A stretch of DNA of 64,000 nt from the NCBI GenBank assembly GCA_031425195.1, contig JANPIX010000006.1:62001-126000 (forward strand), read 5' to 3'. The stretch's first letter is position 1. The number at the start of each line of letters is the position of its first letter. The notes below the pieces were generated by a model, which made no database searches, was not told the origin of the DNA, and saw only the letters and a program-made list of their open reading frames with translations. Position numbers and translations under genes: made by a program. Of the stretch, positions 48,199 through 56,555 are shown in pieces. The stretch is from JANPIX01 sp031425195. GTDB taxonomy: Bacteria > Pseudomonadota > Alphaproteobacteria > Rhodobacterales > Rhodobacteraceae.

Positions 48199-48975
48199 CT
48201 AAAGATCCCGTCCGCGGACGGCCCGGATCACGACGGGCAGCGCGCAAAGTGCGGCAAGGCCGAGGATCGGACCCAACACCTGCGGAGAAAAGAAGATGGA
48301 CAGGTCGGGCGTTGCGCCGCGCGCGAACACGTCAGACAGGCTTGCGCCGACATAGGTGAACACGAGCGTGCCCGGGATGATGCCGACAAAGGTGGTGATC
48401 GCAAACCGGTGCAGCGCCACGTTCAGAAAGGCGGGAATAAGGTTGGCCAGAAAGAACGGCACGACCGGGATCAACCGCATCACCAGAAGGACCGACCATT
48501 CATTCTGCCGCAACCCGGACTGCAGGCGCGCTGCCGCCCCGCCCGCCGCCGTGATCCGCTGTGCGACCGACGCACCAAAGCCATAGCGGGCGGCAAGGAA
48601 GACGCCCACTGCCCCGGTTGTCGCGCCCACAACGTTGAAAACAACACCGGGGAACAGCCCGAACAGAAAGCCACCCGTCAGCGTCGCAATCGTGGCCCCC
48701 GGCAGGCTGAACGCCACAATCAGGGCATAGATCGCGACGAAGGCAAGGCTGGCCCACACAAAATGCGCGTCCCGAAAGGCGATGAGCGTCGCACGGTTTT
48801 CGGCCAGGGCCGCAAATGTCAGGTGGTCATGCAAAAGATACCCGCCTGTCACTGCGACCAGCGCCATGACAAGAATCGGGCCACGCCGCAGCAGGGCCGA
48901 CTGCGCCTTGGCGGTGCAGGCAGGATCGGCGGCAGCGTCGGCGTTCCGCAGGGTCAGGTCAGGGTGATGGGTCAA
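48199..48975 (-). CDS. TVP38/TMEM64 (DedA-like, VTT-domain) membrane protein
   Basis: 258 residues with about five or six helices. FSLPGATIATLTGGFLFGLFPGVVFNVVGATTGAVGVFLAARYGFG and LIPVVPFFLANLIPAFLNVALHRFAITTFVGIIPGTLVFTYVGASLS form the VTT (TVP38/TMEM64) domain, which is linked to lipid scrambling and membrane transport. The start is TTG at 48975, fixed by GGAGG 7 bases upstream. It is the first gene of an operon with the oxidoreductase and histidine kinase. Confidence 0.9.
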   Translation of the reverse strand: MTHHPDLTLRNADAAADPACTAKAQSALLRRGPILVMALVAVTGGYLLHDHLTFAALAENRATLIAFRDAHFVWASLAFVAIYALIVAFSLPGATIATLTGGFLFGLFPGVVFNVVGATTGAVGVFLAARYGFGASVAQRITAAGGAAARLQSGLRQNEWSVLLVMRLIPVVPFFLANLIPAFLNVALHRFAITTFVGIIPGTLVFTYVGASLSDVFARGATPDLSIFFSPQVLGPILGLAALCALPVVIRAVRGRDL

Positions 48976-49317
48976 GGGGTATCCTCCGTCACCCTAACAT
49001 GACCAAGGTTGCGCCCTGCCGAAAGCCACCTCACGCGGCGTTGATGCGAGGTGACGGAAATCGGGTGGTTTGTTGCAGTATTGTGCCCGGTCTGTCACAT
49101 CCGGGGCGTGGATTGCGCCAAACGTTACAAGTCGTGCGGCGCGAGATCGGCAGAATCACCCGCGCCGGGGCATTGTCATGGCGTTGTGACGATTTTGACA
49201 ACAAACCCGGCGCGCCGCGTTGACAAGGGCCAAGGGCGACCGTAAAGCACGGGCTTCAATATTGGCGGGCGGCGATTCCGGTGGAAGGCGCGCGACTGCA
49301 AACTTCGGAGAGCCGCA
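48976..49317. other. 342-bp divergent intergenic region upstream of rpmH
   Basis: No convincing gene. CACCTC (49027-49032) pairs with GAGGTG (49048-49053) as a candidate operator. The right end holds the rpmH promoter. In between I see nothing that supports an RNA gene. Confidence 0.6.
49220..49248 (+). promoter_or_regulatory. Candidate sigma-70 promoter of rpmH
   Basis: A perfect TTGACA -35 (49220-49225) with a 17-bp spacer to TAAAGC (49243-49248), which is a partial -10. It lies 70 bp before the rpmH start. Confidence 0.55.
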
Positions 49318-49452
49318 ATGAAGCGCACATTTCAACCGTCAAACCTGGTTCGTGCACGCCGGCACGGCTTTCGCGCCCGCATGGCAACCAAGGGTGGCCG
49401 TCTTGTTCTGGCCGCGCGCCGGTTCAAGGGCCGCAAGAAACTGAGCGCCTGA
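49318..49452 (+). CDS. rpmH: 50S ribosomal protein L34
   Basis: 44 residues: begins MKRTFQPSNLVRARRHGFRA and ends GRKKLSA, the classic L34 sequence. GGAG lies 7-10 bases before the ATG. It is the first gene of the rpmH-rnpA-yidD block. Confidence 0.97.
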   Translation: MKRTFQPSNLVRARRHGFRARMATKGGRLVLAARRFKGRKKLSA

Positions 49453-49480
49453 ACACGCTTGGGTCTGACGTTTCGGCAGG

Positions 49481-49511
49481 GGCCGGGGTGCATTGTTTGC
49501 CCCGGCCTTTG
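49481..49511 (+). terminator. Terminator or attenuator between rpmH and rnpA
   Basis: GGCCGGGG (49481-49488) pairs with CCCCGGCC (49500-49507), with an 11-base loop and TTTGT after it. It would let L34 be made in excess of RnpA. Confidence 0.8.
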
Positions 49512-49587
49512 TCATGTATGAAACAGGTGATTGCGAGGCGCTCTGCCGGGCCTTTCGATTTCATGCAGGCTAGCCTACATACCCGCC

Positions 49588-49950
49588 ATGGATAACGCCG
49601 TGCCCTGCCCGCTTGAAACGCTGCGCATCCGCGCCGATTTTCTGCGTGCCGCGTCGGCAAAACGTCAGGCGACGGCCGGGTTCCTGTTGCAGGCCCGCGC
49701 GCGGGGGGACGATCAGCCCACCGTTCGCGTGGGATTTACCTGTTCCAAAAAGATTGGCAATGCGGTCGCGCGAAACCGGGCAAAACGGCGGCTGCGGGCG
49801 ATTGCAAGATCCGTCTTGCCGGGTCTGGCGCAACCGGGGTGGGATTATGTGCTGGTCGGTCGCCCCGGGGTCACCGGAAGCCGCCTGTTCGCTGATCTGG
49901 AACGGGATCTGCAGACCGCCCTGCGCACGCTCTATAAAACCGCGCCATGA
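49588..49950 (+). CDS. rnpA: Ribonuclease P protein component
   Basis: 120 residues. LRIRADFLRAASAKRQATAGFLLQARAR, RVGFTCSKKIGNAVARNRAKRRLRAIAR and DYVLVGRPGVT are RnpA signatures. It binds RNase P RNA for tRNA 5' maturation. Start ATG 49588 (MDNAVPCP) was chosen over an upstream frame to 49531 without similarity. It overlaps yidD by 4 bp. Confidence 0.94.
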   Translation: MDNAVPCPLETLRIRADFLRAASAKRQATAGFLLQARARGDDQPTVRVGFTCSKKIGNAVARNRAKRRLRAIARSVLPGLAQPGWDYVLVGRPGVTGSRLFADLERDLQTALRTLYKTAP

Positions 49951-50201
49951 CACCGCTGGCCCGTCTGTTCGCGCTGCCGGTGCGCGCCTACCGCCTGATC
50001 CTGAGCCCTTGGGTCGGGCATGGGTGCCGGTTTCAACCGACATGCAGCGCCTATGCGCTTGAGGCGCTGGAGCGGCATGGTGGCGTCAAGGGTGCCTATC
50101 TGACCGCGCACCGCATCTGTCGGTGCCATCCGTGGGGCGGGCAGGGTTATGATCCTGTTCCGGGGTCAGATCCGCACCATGCGCCGCATCCCGACGCCTA
50201 G
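49947..50201 (+). CDS. yidD: Membrane protein insertion efficiency factor YidD
   Basis: 84 residues. ALPVRAYRLILSPWVGHGCRFQPTCSAYALEALERHG and AHRICRCHPWGGQGYDPVP are the YidD family hallmark, with conserved cysteines. It helps YidC-dependent membrane insertion. Its start overlaps rnpA by 4 bp. The stop TAG shares a CTAG with the convergent DUF3833 stop. Confidence 0.95.
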   Translation: MTPLARLFALPVRAYRLILSPWVGHGCRFQPTCSAYALEALERHGGVKGAYLTAHRICRCHPWGGQGYDPVPGSDPHHAPHPDA

Positions 50202-50758
50202 CGCAGTTTTTCAAAGGTGATGGACACGTCACCGATATCGACGCCAAACCGCTTCATGTAGGCGCGGTTGAAGGCCCGGTCGTCCGACTGCAACCAGATC
50301 CAGTCGTCAAAGGTAACGCGCACCGTTTCTGCGGGGCCACCTGCCACTGGCACGGGCAGGTCGATGGTGTATTTCCAGTTGAACCGATCCCCCTGTTCGA
50401 CGCCCATTGCCTCGCCGATCACGCCGGGGGCGGTACCCTTCCAGGTTTCGGGGCCAGTTTTGACCAGCGTCCAGACGCGTTGTTCGGTTGATCCGTCTTC
50501 GTAAACGAAATCCTCCACCAGACGCAGGCGGTTGCCATCCCAGTCGCCTTTTATGGTGACGGTGAACTGACGGCGGACGGTGCCAAAGATATCCTGAAAC
50601 TGGCCACGGGCGACTAGATCGCCATCGAAAAAGGTTTCGATATCCAGATCGCGCGTGGACAGTGACGCATCGGTCAGCGCCGGTTTGCCTGTGCAGGCCC
50701 CCAGCGCGGCCGTTAATGCCAGCGCACCCATCAGCCTTTTTGGTATCAGCCCAGCCAT
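50198..50758 (-). CDS. DUF3833 family lipoprotein
   Basis: A 186-residue predicted lipoprotein. The signal peptide MAGLIPKRLMGALALTAALGAC ends at the lipobox LGAC. The mature domain (IETFFDGDLVARGQFQDIFGTVRRQFTVTIKGDWDG ... FNWKYTIDLPV ... VTFDDWIWLQSDDRAFNRAYMKRFGV) matches DUF3833. GGGGGAA lies about 10 bases before ATG 50758. The function is unknown. It sits inside the rpmH-yidC region on the opposite strand, 61 bp divergent from ttcA. Confidence 0.85.
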   Translation of the reverse strand: MAGLIPKRLMGALALTAALGACTGKPALTDASLSTRDLDIETFFDGDLVARGQFQDIFGTVRRQFTVTIKGDWDGNRLRLVEDFVYEDGSTEQRVWTLVKTGPETWKGTAPGVIGEAMGVEQGDRFNWKYTIDLPVPVAGGPAETVRVTFDDWIWLQSDDRAFNRAYMKRFGVDIGDVSITFEKLR

Positions 50759-50819
50759 GCCTGCATTTCCCCCGCATCGGTTTTGACGTATACGCAGCAA
50801 AACCAGTATCGGATGCGCC

Positions 50820-51686
50820 ATGCTCGACAATGCCCCTGACATTCACCCGCTGTTCAACGGTGCGCCCAAAACGCTGGAGTTCACCAAGCTGCGCAAGCGG
50901 ATCGTTCAATTGGTGCGCGAGGCTGTTGAAACCTATGGGATGGTGCAGCCGGGGGCGCGCTGGCTTGTGTGCCTGTCGGGGGGCAAGGACAGTTATACGC
51001 TGCTCGCCATCCTGCATGAATTGCAGTGGCGGGGGTTGTTGCCGGTGGACCTTCTGGCCTGCAATCTGGATCAGGGGCAGCCGGGGTTTCCCGCCACTGT
51101 CCTGCCGGAGTTTCTGGCAAGGATGGGCGTGCCCCACCGCATCGAATATGCCGACACTTATTCCATTGTGATGGACAAGGTGCCTGCCGGGCACACGATG
51201 TGCGCGCTGTGTTCGCGGTTGCGGCGGGGCAATCTGTACCGCGTGGCCCGCGAAGAAGGGTGCAGCGCGGTTGTTCTGGGCCATCACCGCGACGATATTC
51301 TGGAAACATTCTTCATGAACCTGTTTCATGGCGGCAGGCTGGCCACGATGCCGCCGAAACTGGTGAATGAGGATGGCGATCTGTTCGTTCTGCGGCCGCT
51401 TGCCCATGTCGCCGAAGCCGATTGCGAGGCATTTTCGGCGGCATTGAAGTATCCGATCATTCCCTGCGATCTGTGCGGGTCGCAGGACGGGCTGCAACGC
51501 CAGCAGGTCAAGGCGATGCTGGACGGATGGGAAGCGCGCAGTCCGGGGCGCAGGCAGGTCATGTTCCGTTCCCTGATGAACGCCCGGCCCAGCCATCTGC
51601 TTGACCCCGCACTTTTCGACTTTGCCGGGCTGCAGATCGGGCCGCGGGCCGGCGGGTCGGGCATCGCGGATGGCGAAATATCATGA
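50820..51686 (+). CDS. ttcA: tRNA 2-thiocytidine (s2C32) synthase
   Basis: 288 residues. The PP-loop ATP-binding motif is LSGGKDSYTLL, and two Cys-x2-Cys pairs (MCALCSRLRRG, IPCDLCGSQDGLQR) bind the iron-sulfur cluster used to thiolate C32 in some tRNAs. HHRDDILETFFMNLFHGG is also typical. It is cytoplasmic and needs ATP. Confidence 0.95.
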   Translation: MLDNAPDIHPLFNGAPKTLEFTKLRKRIVQLVREAVETYGMVQPGARWLVCLSGGKDSYTLLAILHELQWRGLLPVDLLACNLDQGQPGFPATVLPEFLARMGVPHRIEYADTYSIVMDKVPAGHTMCALCSRLRRGNLYRVAREEGCSAVVLGHHRDDILETFFMNLFHGGRLATMPPKLVNEDGDLFVLRPLAHVAEADCEAFSAALKYPIIPCDLCGSQDGLQRQQVKAMLDGWEARSPGRRQVMFRSLMNARPSHLLDPALFDFAGLQIGPRAGGSGIADGEIS

Positions 51687-51717
51687 AAATGCGCAGTAAT
51701 TAGCCAAAGGCAGTTAA

Positions 51718-51734
51718 CGTTCCGGTCAGGAACG
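51718..51734. promoter_or_regulatory. Inverted repeat upstream of the EAL-domain gene
   Basis: CGTTCC (51718-51723) and GGAACG (51729-51734) flank GGTCA, 47 bp before the EAL start. GTTAAC overlaps its left edge. A candidate operator; a weak terminator for ttcA is possible. Confidence 0.4.
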
Positions 51735-51780
51735 ACCCCTAGCCTTGGCGCAAGGGAGAGTGTGTTCCCTTTCGTTGGGG

Positions 51781-53334
51781 ATGCCGTTCATGCCGATTCT
51801 TCCCGATCTGACCCGGAACAGGGTTGTCCGTTACCTTGGCTCCAAGGACGCGCTGCGCGACACGGTTCTGTTGTGGCCTTTTCTTGCGGCACTGGCCAGT
51901 TGGCTTGCCGGGACGATGGCATTGGCGGCAGTCGTGCTGGTGTTCAGTTTGATGACCTTGTTGATGGGGCGCTGGTCGGGGGCGCAGACTTTGCGTCTGG
52001 GCGGCACCGATGCCGGGCCGCGCGAAGATCGGCTGATCCAGATGCTGAACACCGTGCTCGCCGATACGGCCCGGACAGCGCAGGGAACGGGCTGCCTTGT
52101 GCTTCGCATGGACCACGCGCGCCGGTTTGCCGAATTGCATGGAACGGCCGTTCTGGCCCAGGTTCTTTGCAAAAGCGCGGAACGTTTCGTTGGTGCACTG
52201 CGCGAAGGGGATATCGTTGCCGCCCTGTCCGACAGCGCCTTTGGGATTGGCCTTCGGCCCGGCGGGCGGGTTGACCTTGAAACGATGATCCAGCTTGCGG
52301 CACGGCTTCAGGCGACTGTCGCGGCGGGGGTAGAGGTGAATGGGATGACCTGCCATGTCACGTTTTCCGCCGGTTTCTGCCTTGGGGCGCGGGCCCCCAT
52401 GCGCACTGGCACAGGCCTTCTGCAGGCGGCCGCTGCCGCCGCACAAGAGGCGGCGCTGCACGGCCCGGCAGCGATTCGCGCCTATTCCCCCGACGTTGCC
52501 GCGCGACAGATCGACCGTCTGGCACTGGCCGATGCCCTTTCCTGCGCGTTGGAGAATGGCGAGATACAGCCCTACTTTCAGCCGCAGATTTCCACCGATA
52601 CGGGCCGCATCTCTGGCTTTGAGGCGTTGGTCCGTTGGCAGCATCCGGTGCATGGCCTTCTGTGCCCGGCCGAGTTTCTGCCTGCCATAGATGCCGAGGG
52701 TAAATCCGAACGGCTTGCCGAAGTGATGCTGGCAGGCAGCCTTTCCGCTTTGGTTGCGTGGGACACTTCTGGCGTCAAGGTGCCGTCTGTGGGGATCAAC
52801 TTTTCCACGGCCGATCTTCGCAATCCGAAACTGGTGGAAAACCTGAAATGGGAACTCGACAGGTATGACCTGGCCCCGTCGCGGGTTGCTGTGGAAATTC
52901 TGGAAACCGTCATCGCAGACACTGACAATGATGTGTCCGTCCGCAACATCGCGGCGCTGGCGCAACTGGGATGCGGGATTGACCTGGACGATTTCGGGAC
53001 GGGGAATGCGTCGATCACCGGAATCCGGCAGTTCGACGTGCGCCGCATCAAGATTGACCGCAGTTTTGTCACGCGGGTCGACACCGACCGGACGCAGCAA
53101 CGGATGATTTCGGCACTTGTGTCACTGGCAGACCGACTTGGCCTTGATACACTCGCCGAAGGGGTGGAGACGCCGACGGAACACGCCATGCTGGCGCAAC
53201 TCGGCTGTCGCCATGTGCAGGGATTTGGCATCGCCCGCCCGATGCCCTTTGATGAGACGTTGGCATGGATTCGGGCACATGAGGAAAGGCTCGTCACGCC
53301 GCCCCGGATTGGCAACCGCGCCTTGGAGGGCTGA
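51781..53334 (+). CDS. Membrane EAL-domain c-di-GMP phosphodiesterase with degenerate GGDEF
   Basis: 517 residues. Two N-terminal membrane helices (~28-62) precede a GGDEF-like domain (~80-235) whose signature is degenerate (SDSAFGI in place of GG[DE]EF), so no cyclase activity is expected. The C-terminal EAL domain (~255-510) is complete: FEALVRW, the Asn in NFSTADL, EILETV, DLDDFGTG, the Lys in RRIKIDRSF, EGVET and the Q in VQGFGIARPM. It should hydrolyse c-di-GMP. ATG 51781 is used; a TTG at 51745 is in frame and ATG 51790 is possible. Confidence 0.92.
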   Translation: MPFMPILPDLTRNRVVRYLGSKDALRDTVLLWPFLAALASWLAGTMALAAVVLVFSLMTLLMGRWSGAQTLRLGGTDAGPREDRLIQMLNTVLADTARTAQGTGCLVLRMDHARRFAELHGTAVLAQVLCKSAERFVGALREGDIVAALSDSAFGIGLRPGGRVDLETMIQLAARLQATVAAGVEVNGMTCHVTFSAGFCLGARAPMRTGTGLLQAAAAAAQEAALHGPAAIRAYSPDVAARQIDRLALADALSCALENGEIQPYFQPQISTDTGRISGFEALVRWQHPVHGLLCPAEFLPAIDAEGKSERLAEVMLAGSLSALVAWDTSGVKVPSVGINFSTADLRNPKLVENLKWELDRYDLAPSRVAVEILETVIADTDNDVSVRNIAALAQLGCGIDLDDFGTGNASITGIRQFDVRRIKIDRSFVTRVDTDRTQQRMISALVSLADRLGLDTLAEGVETPTEHAMLAQLGCRHVQGFGIARPMPFDETLAWIRAHEERLVTPPRIGNRALEG

Positions 53335-53871
53335 TTGTCGCGGCCTGAATGGGCGGCAACGGCGCTGTCACCTGTCGGCGATGCGGCTGGTGGTTGCAGG
53401 TCTGGACGGGTATGCGGGTCAACGACGCTCAGGTCGCCAAGCTGCCGCGAAGTGCCCCCCGCCGACTGGCAGCAAGGGGCACTGCCGCTGCCGGCGGCGC
53501 ATTGCGCTGGTGCGTGGGTTGCAGGCTAAGCGGGGTCAGGCGGTGCATTTCCGGACGGCAGGCGGTAGACGTCGACGACCATGATTGGGCTCAGCGTTCG
53601 CCGGGCAAGTGCTGACCGGCGGCGGGTGCTCCTCCCCGCCCTGCAACGGTCAGCGCCCTTACCCCCATTTCCCGGCCAGATACGCGACCAGTTGCCCGGA
53701 AACCTGAAAACCGCTTGACCTTTGCGGGGCGGTTCTGTTGAAGCAGCCGGAACGTGGAACCGTCTGGCCCAAAGACTCGGGCAGAGTGTTCTTTCATTTT
53801 GGCATGGCGACAGCACGGACCGCTTGTTTGACGATCCGCACTGGGCCTAACGCGAAACGGCGGGAGTCCTG
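53335..53871 (+). other. 537-bp region before yidC with no clear gene
   Basis: I find no reading frame with recognisable protein similarity on either strand and no tRNA, RNase P, tmRNA or SRP RNA signature. There is a GC hairpin, GGCGGG (53621-53626) with CCCGCC (53635-53640), without a T-run. The phrase GGTTGCAGG occurs twice (near 53393 and 53517). The last part holds the yidC leader, including GGGAG before the ATG. Confidence 0.6.
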
Positions 53872-55812
53872 ATGGACGATCAAAATCAGAACAAGAACCT
53901 TCTTCTTGCAACGGCGCTCAGCTTTGTTGTCATCCTCGCCTGGTTCTTTTTCTTTCCACCGCCAGAGCCGGTGGTCGACCCGGCATCCGAAACTGCATTG
54001 ACGACGCCGGACGGCACGCCCGTGACCCCGACAGCCGAAACATCGGTGGCGACGACGGAAGCCGCCGATCCGGTGCCGGACTCGCCGCGTCTGACGATTG
54101 ACACGCCACGCCTGCAGGGGTCCATTTCCATGCGCGGCGGGCGGATCGATGACCTGCTGCTCAAGAACTATCGCGAAACACTGGATGCGTCTTCACCGCT
54201 GGTGCGCCTGCTTTCGCCTGTGGGCGAGGCGAACGCCTATTACGCCCTTTACGGCTGGGCCCCCGGCGGCGCGTTGACGTTCGACGACGTGCCGGGTGCC
54301 AACACCGAATGGATGCCCGCCGGTGGCGGCACGCTGGCACCGGGGCAGCCCGTCACGCTGCGGTGGGACAATGGCAGCGGCCTGATCTTCACGCGCCAGA
54401 TTGCCGTCGACGATCATTACATGTTCACCGTGACGGACGGGGTGGAAAACACCACAACAGCACCGGTGACGCTTGCCCCTTACGGCATCATCGCGCGGCA
54501 CGGCGAACCGGCCGACCTGCAGAATTTCTTTGTCCTGCACGAAGGTGTCGTTGGCCGGGTTGACGGCGAGTTGTCGGAAACCAAATACGACGATCTGCGC
54601 GACCTGCCCGTGGTGGAGCGCGAGGCCGCGCCCGCCGAAGTGCTGACGGCGACCACGGATGGCTGGATCGGGTTCACCGGTAAATACTGGATGGCCGCAT
54701 TGATCCCGCAGCAGGGGGCACCCTTCACGTCGGTGGTGAAATACTCACCGGGCGCTGACATCTACCAGACCGAAACCCGCCAGCCGGTGATGACCGTGGC
54801 CCCCGGCGCGCGCGGCGAAAGCACGTCGCGCCTGTTTGCCGGCGCGAAGGAATGGGAAACCATCCGTGCCTATCAGGATCAGGGTTTCACCGATGCCGCG
54901 AGCCCGACTGCAACGCCGGTTCCCGGCTTTATCGACAGCATTGACTGGGGCTGGTTCTTTTTCCTGACCAAACCCATTTTCCACGTTCTGCACTGGTTGC
55001 ATGGTCTGATCGGCAACATGGGTCTAGCGATCATCGGCCTGACCTTCGTGCTGAAGCTGCTGGTTCTGCCGCTTGCCTATAAATCCTATGTCTCCATGGC
55101 GCGGATGAAGGAATTGCAGCCGGAACTCGCCGCCTTGAAGGAAAAGGCGGGGGACGACAAACAACGGATGCAGCGCGAGATGATGGCGTTGTACAAGGAA
55201 AAACAGGTCAATCCGGCGGCGGGCTGTTTGCCTGTGCTGATCCAGATTCCGATCTTCTTTTCGCTGTACAAGGTGATCTTCGTCACCATCGAACTGCGTC
55301 ACGCGCCGTTCTTTGGCTGGTTGAACGATCTGTCCGCGCCTGACAGTTCCAGCCTTTACAACCTGTTTGGCCTGCTGCCCTGGGATGCACCCGCGCATGG
55401 CACGATGCTTGCCTTGGTCTTCATCGGCATTCTGCCGATCATTCTGGGTGTGTCGATGTGGCTCCAACAAAAGCTGAACCCCGCGCCCACGGATGCGACG
55501 CAGGCGGCGGTGTTTGCGTGGATGCCCTGGGTTTTCATGTTCATGCTGGGCGGATTTGCCAGCGGGTTGGTCGTGTACTGGATCACCAACAACGTGATCA
55601 CCTTCACGCAGCAGTACATCATCATGCGCAGTCATGGGCACAAGCCGGACATCTTTGGCAACATAAAGACAAGTTTCAATCGCAAGGCCAAGGCGGAGGC
55701 GCGTGCCAACGTGAACGCCGCCCCCACCAAACCAACACCGGCCAAACCGGCGGCGCCAAAACCCGCCGCAGCCAAGGCTGCGACCACGAAGAAGGTTCCG
55801 GCCAAGAAATGA
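53872..55812 (+). CDS. yidC: Membrane protein insertase YidC
   Basis: 646 residues. An N-terminal helix (NLLLATALSFVVILAWFFFFPP) precedes a Pro/Thr/Ala-rich stretch and the large periplasmic beta domain (~75-365). The C-terminal 5-helix core begins at SIDWGWFFFLTKPIFHVLHWLHGLIGNMGLAII and contains the Arg in the groove region YKSYVSMARMKELQPEL, then NPAAGCLPVLIQIPIFFSLYKVI. The tail (~600-646) is Lys/Ala/Pro-rich and probably binds ribosomes. It overlaps the MOSC gene by 4 bp. Confidence 0.96.
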   Translation: MDDQNQNKNLLLATALSFVVILAWFFFFPPPEPVVDPASETALTTPDGTPVTPTAETSVATTEAADPVPDSPRLTIDTPRLQGSISMRGGRIDDLLLKNYRETLDASSPLVRLLSPVGEANAYYALYGWAPGGALTFDDVPGANTEWMPAGGGTLAPGQPVTLRWDNGSGLIFTRQIAVDDHYMFTVTDGVENTTTAPVTLAPYGIIARHGEPADLQNFFVLHEGVVGRVDGELSETKYDDLRDLPVVEREAAPAEVLTATTDGWIGFTGKYWMAALIPQQGAPFTSVVKYSPGADIYQTETRQPVMTVAPGARGESTSRLFAGAKEWETIRAYQDQGFTDAASPTATPVPGFIDSIDWGWFFFLTKPIFHVLHWLHGLIGNMGLAIIGLTFVLKLLVLPLAYKSYVSMARMKELQPELAALKEKAGDDKQRMQREMMALYKEKQVNPAAGCLPVLIQIPIFFSLYKVIFVTIELRHAPFFGWLNDLSAPDSSSLYNLFGLLPWDAPAHGTMLALVFIGILPIILGVSMWLQQKLNPAPTDATQAAVFAWMPWVFMFMLGGFASGLVVYWITNNVITFTQQYIIMRSHGHKPDIFGNIKTSFNRKAKAEARANVNAAPTKPTPAKPAAPKPAAAKAATTKKVPAKK

Positions 55813-56555
55813 CGGCCCGATTGGCCCAGATATCCCGCCACCCGATCAAATCGCATGGGCGCGAACGTCTGGGCCATGTCACGCTGCGCGCGGGGGAAAC
55901 CCTTCCTTGGGATCGTCATTGGGCGGTGGCGCATGACGCCGCGCGGCTGGTGCCCGGCTGGAACCCTTGCGCCAACTTTTCGCGCGGGGCCAAGGCCCCT
56001 GCCCTGATGTCGATCGAGGCGCGGATTGATGAAGACACGCGCGCGGTGACATTGACCGCACCGGGCAAACCGGACCTGCAGTTTCACCCTGACGAGGAGG
56101 CGGAGCTGCCCGCCTTTCTGGCATGGGTGAGCGACCTTAACCCGCCCGACCGTGCACAACCCGTGCGGATCGTGACGGCGGGGCGCGGTATGACGGATAC
56201 AGATTTCGCCTCCATCTCCATACTGAACCTTGCGTCCAATGCGGCCCTTGGGGCCGAGATGGGCCAGTCGCTGGCACCCGAACGGTGGCGCGCCAATCTT
56301 TGGATTGACGGGGTTGACGCCTGGGCGGAACGCGGCTGGATCGGACGAAAGATTGCGATTGGGGATGTTGTGCTGGATGTGATGGAACATATCGTCCGCT
56401 GCCGTGCGACGATGGTTGACCCGGCTACCGGCCTGATCGATGGCGATACGCTGACCGCGCTGAATACGGGTCATGGGCATCAGGAAATGGGGCTGTACGC
56501 GCGTGTGGTGACCGGCGGTACGATCACGCCGGGCGATCCGGTGGTGCTGCTATGA
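55809..56555 (+). CDS. MOSC-domain protein
   Basis: 248 residues. An N-terminal beta-barrel (RLAQISRHPIKSHGRERLGHVTL) is followed by a MOSC domain with DFASISILNLASNAAL, RANLWIDG, WIGRKIAIGDVVLDVMEHIVRCRATMVDP (the conserved Cys) and the C-terminal GTITPGDPVVLL. MOSC proteins handle sulfur or molybdenum cofactors; the exact substrate here is unknown. The start overlaps yidC (ATGA) and the end overlaps engB (ATGA). Confidence 0.9.
   Translation: MTARLAQISRHPIKSHGRERLGHVTLRAGETLPWDRHWAVAHDAARLVPGWNPCANFSRGAKAPALMSIEARIDEDTRAVTLTAPGKPDLQFHPDEEAELPAFLAWVSDLNPPDRAQPVRIVTAGRGMTDTDFASISILNLASNAALGAEMGQSLAPERWRANLWIDGVDAWAERGWIGRKIAIGDVVLDVMEHIVRCRATMVDPATGLIDGDTLTALNTGHGHQEMGLYARVVTGGTITPGDPVVLL

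Noticed and set aside
53349..53615. 88-codon frame with several cysteines in the gap before yidC
   Set aside because: No Shine-Dalgarno, no known motif, and composition like out-of-frame GC-rich DNA.
53335..53871. RNase P RNA, tmRNA or 4.5S RNA in the long gap next to rnpA/yidC genes
   Set aside because: None of the conserved cores of these RNAs could be found on either strand.
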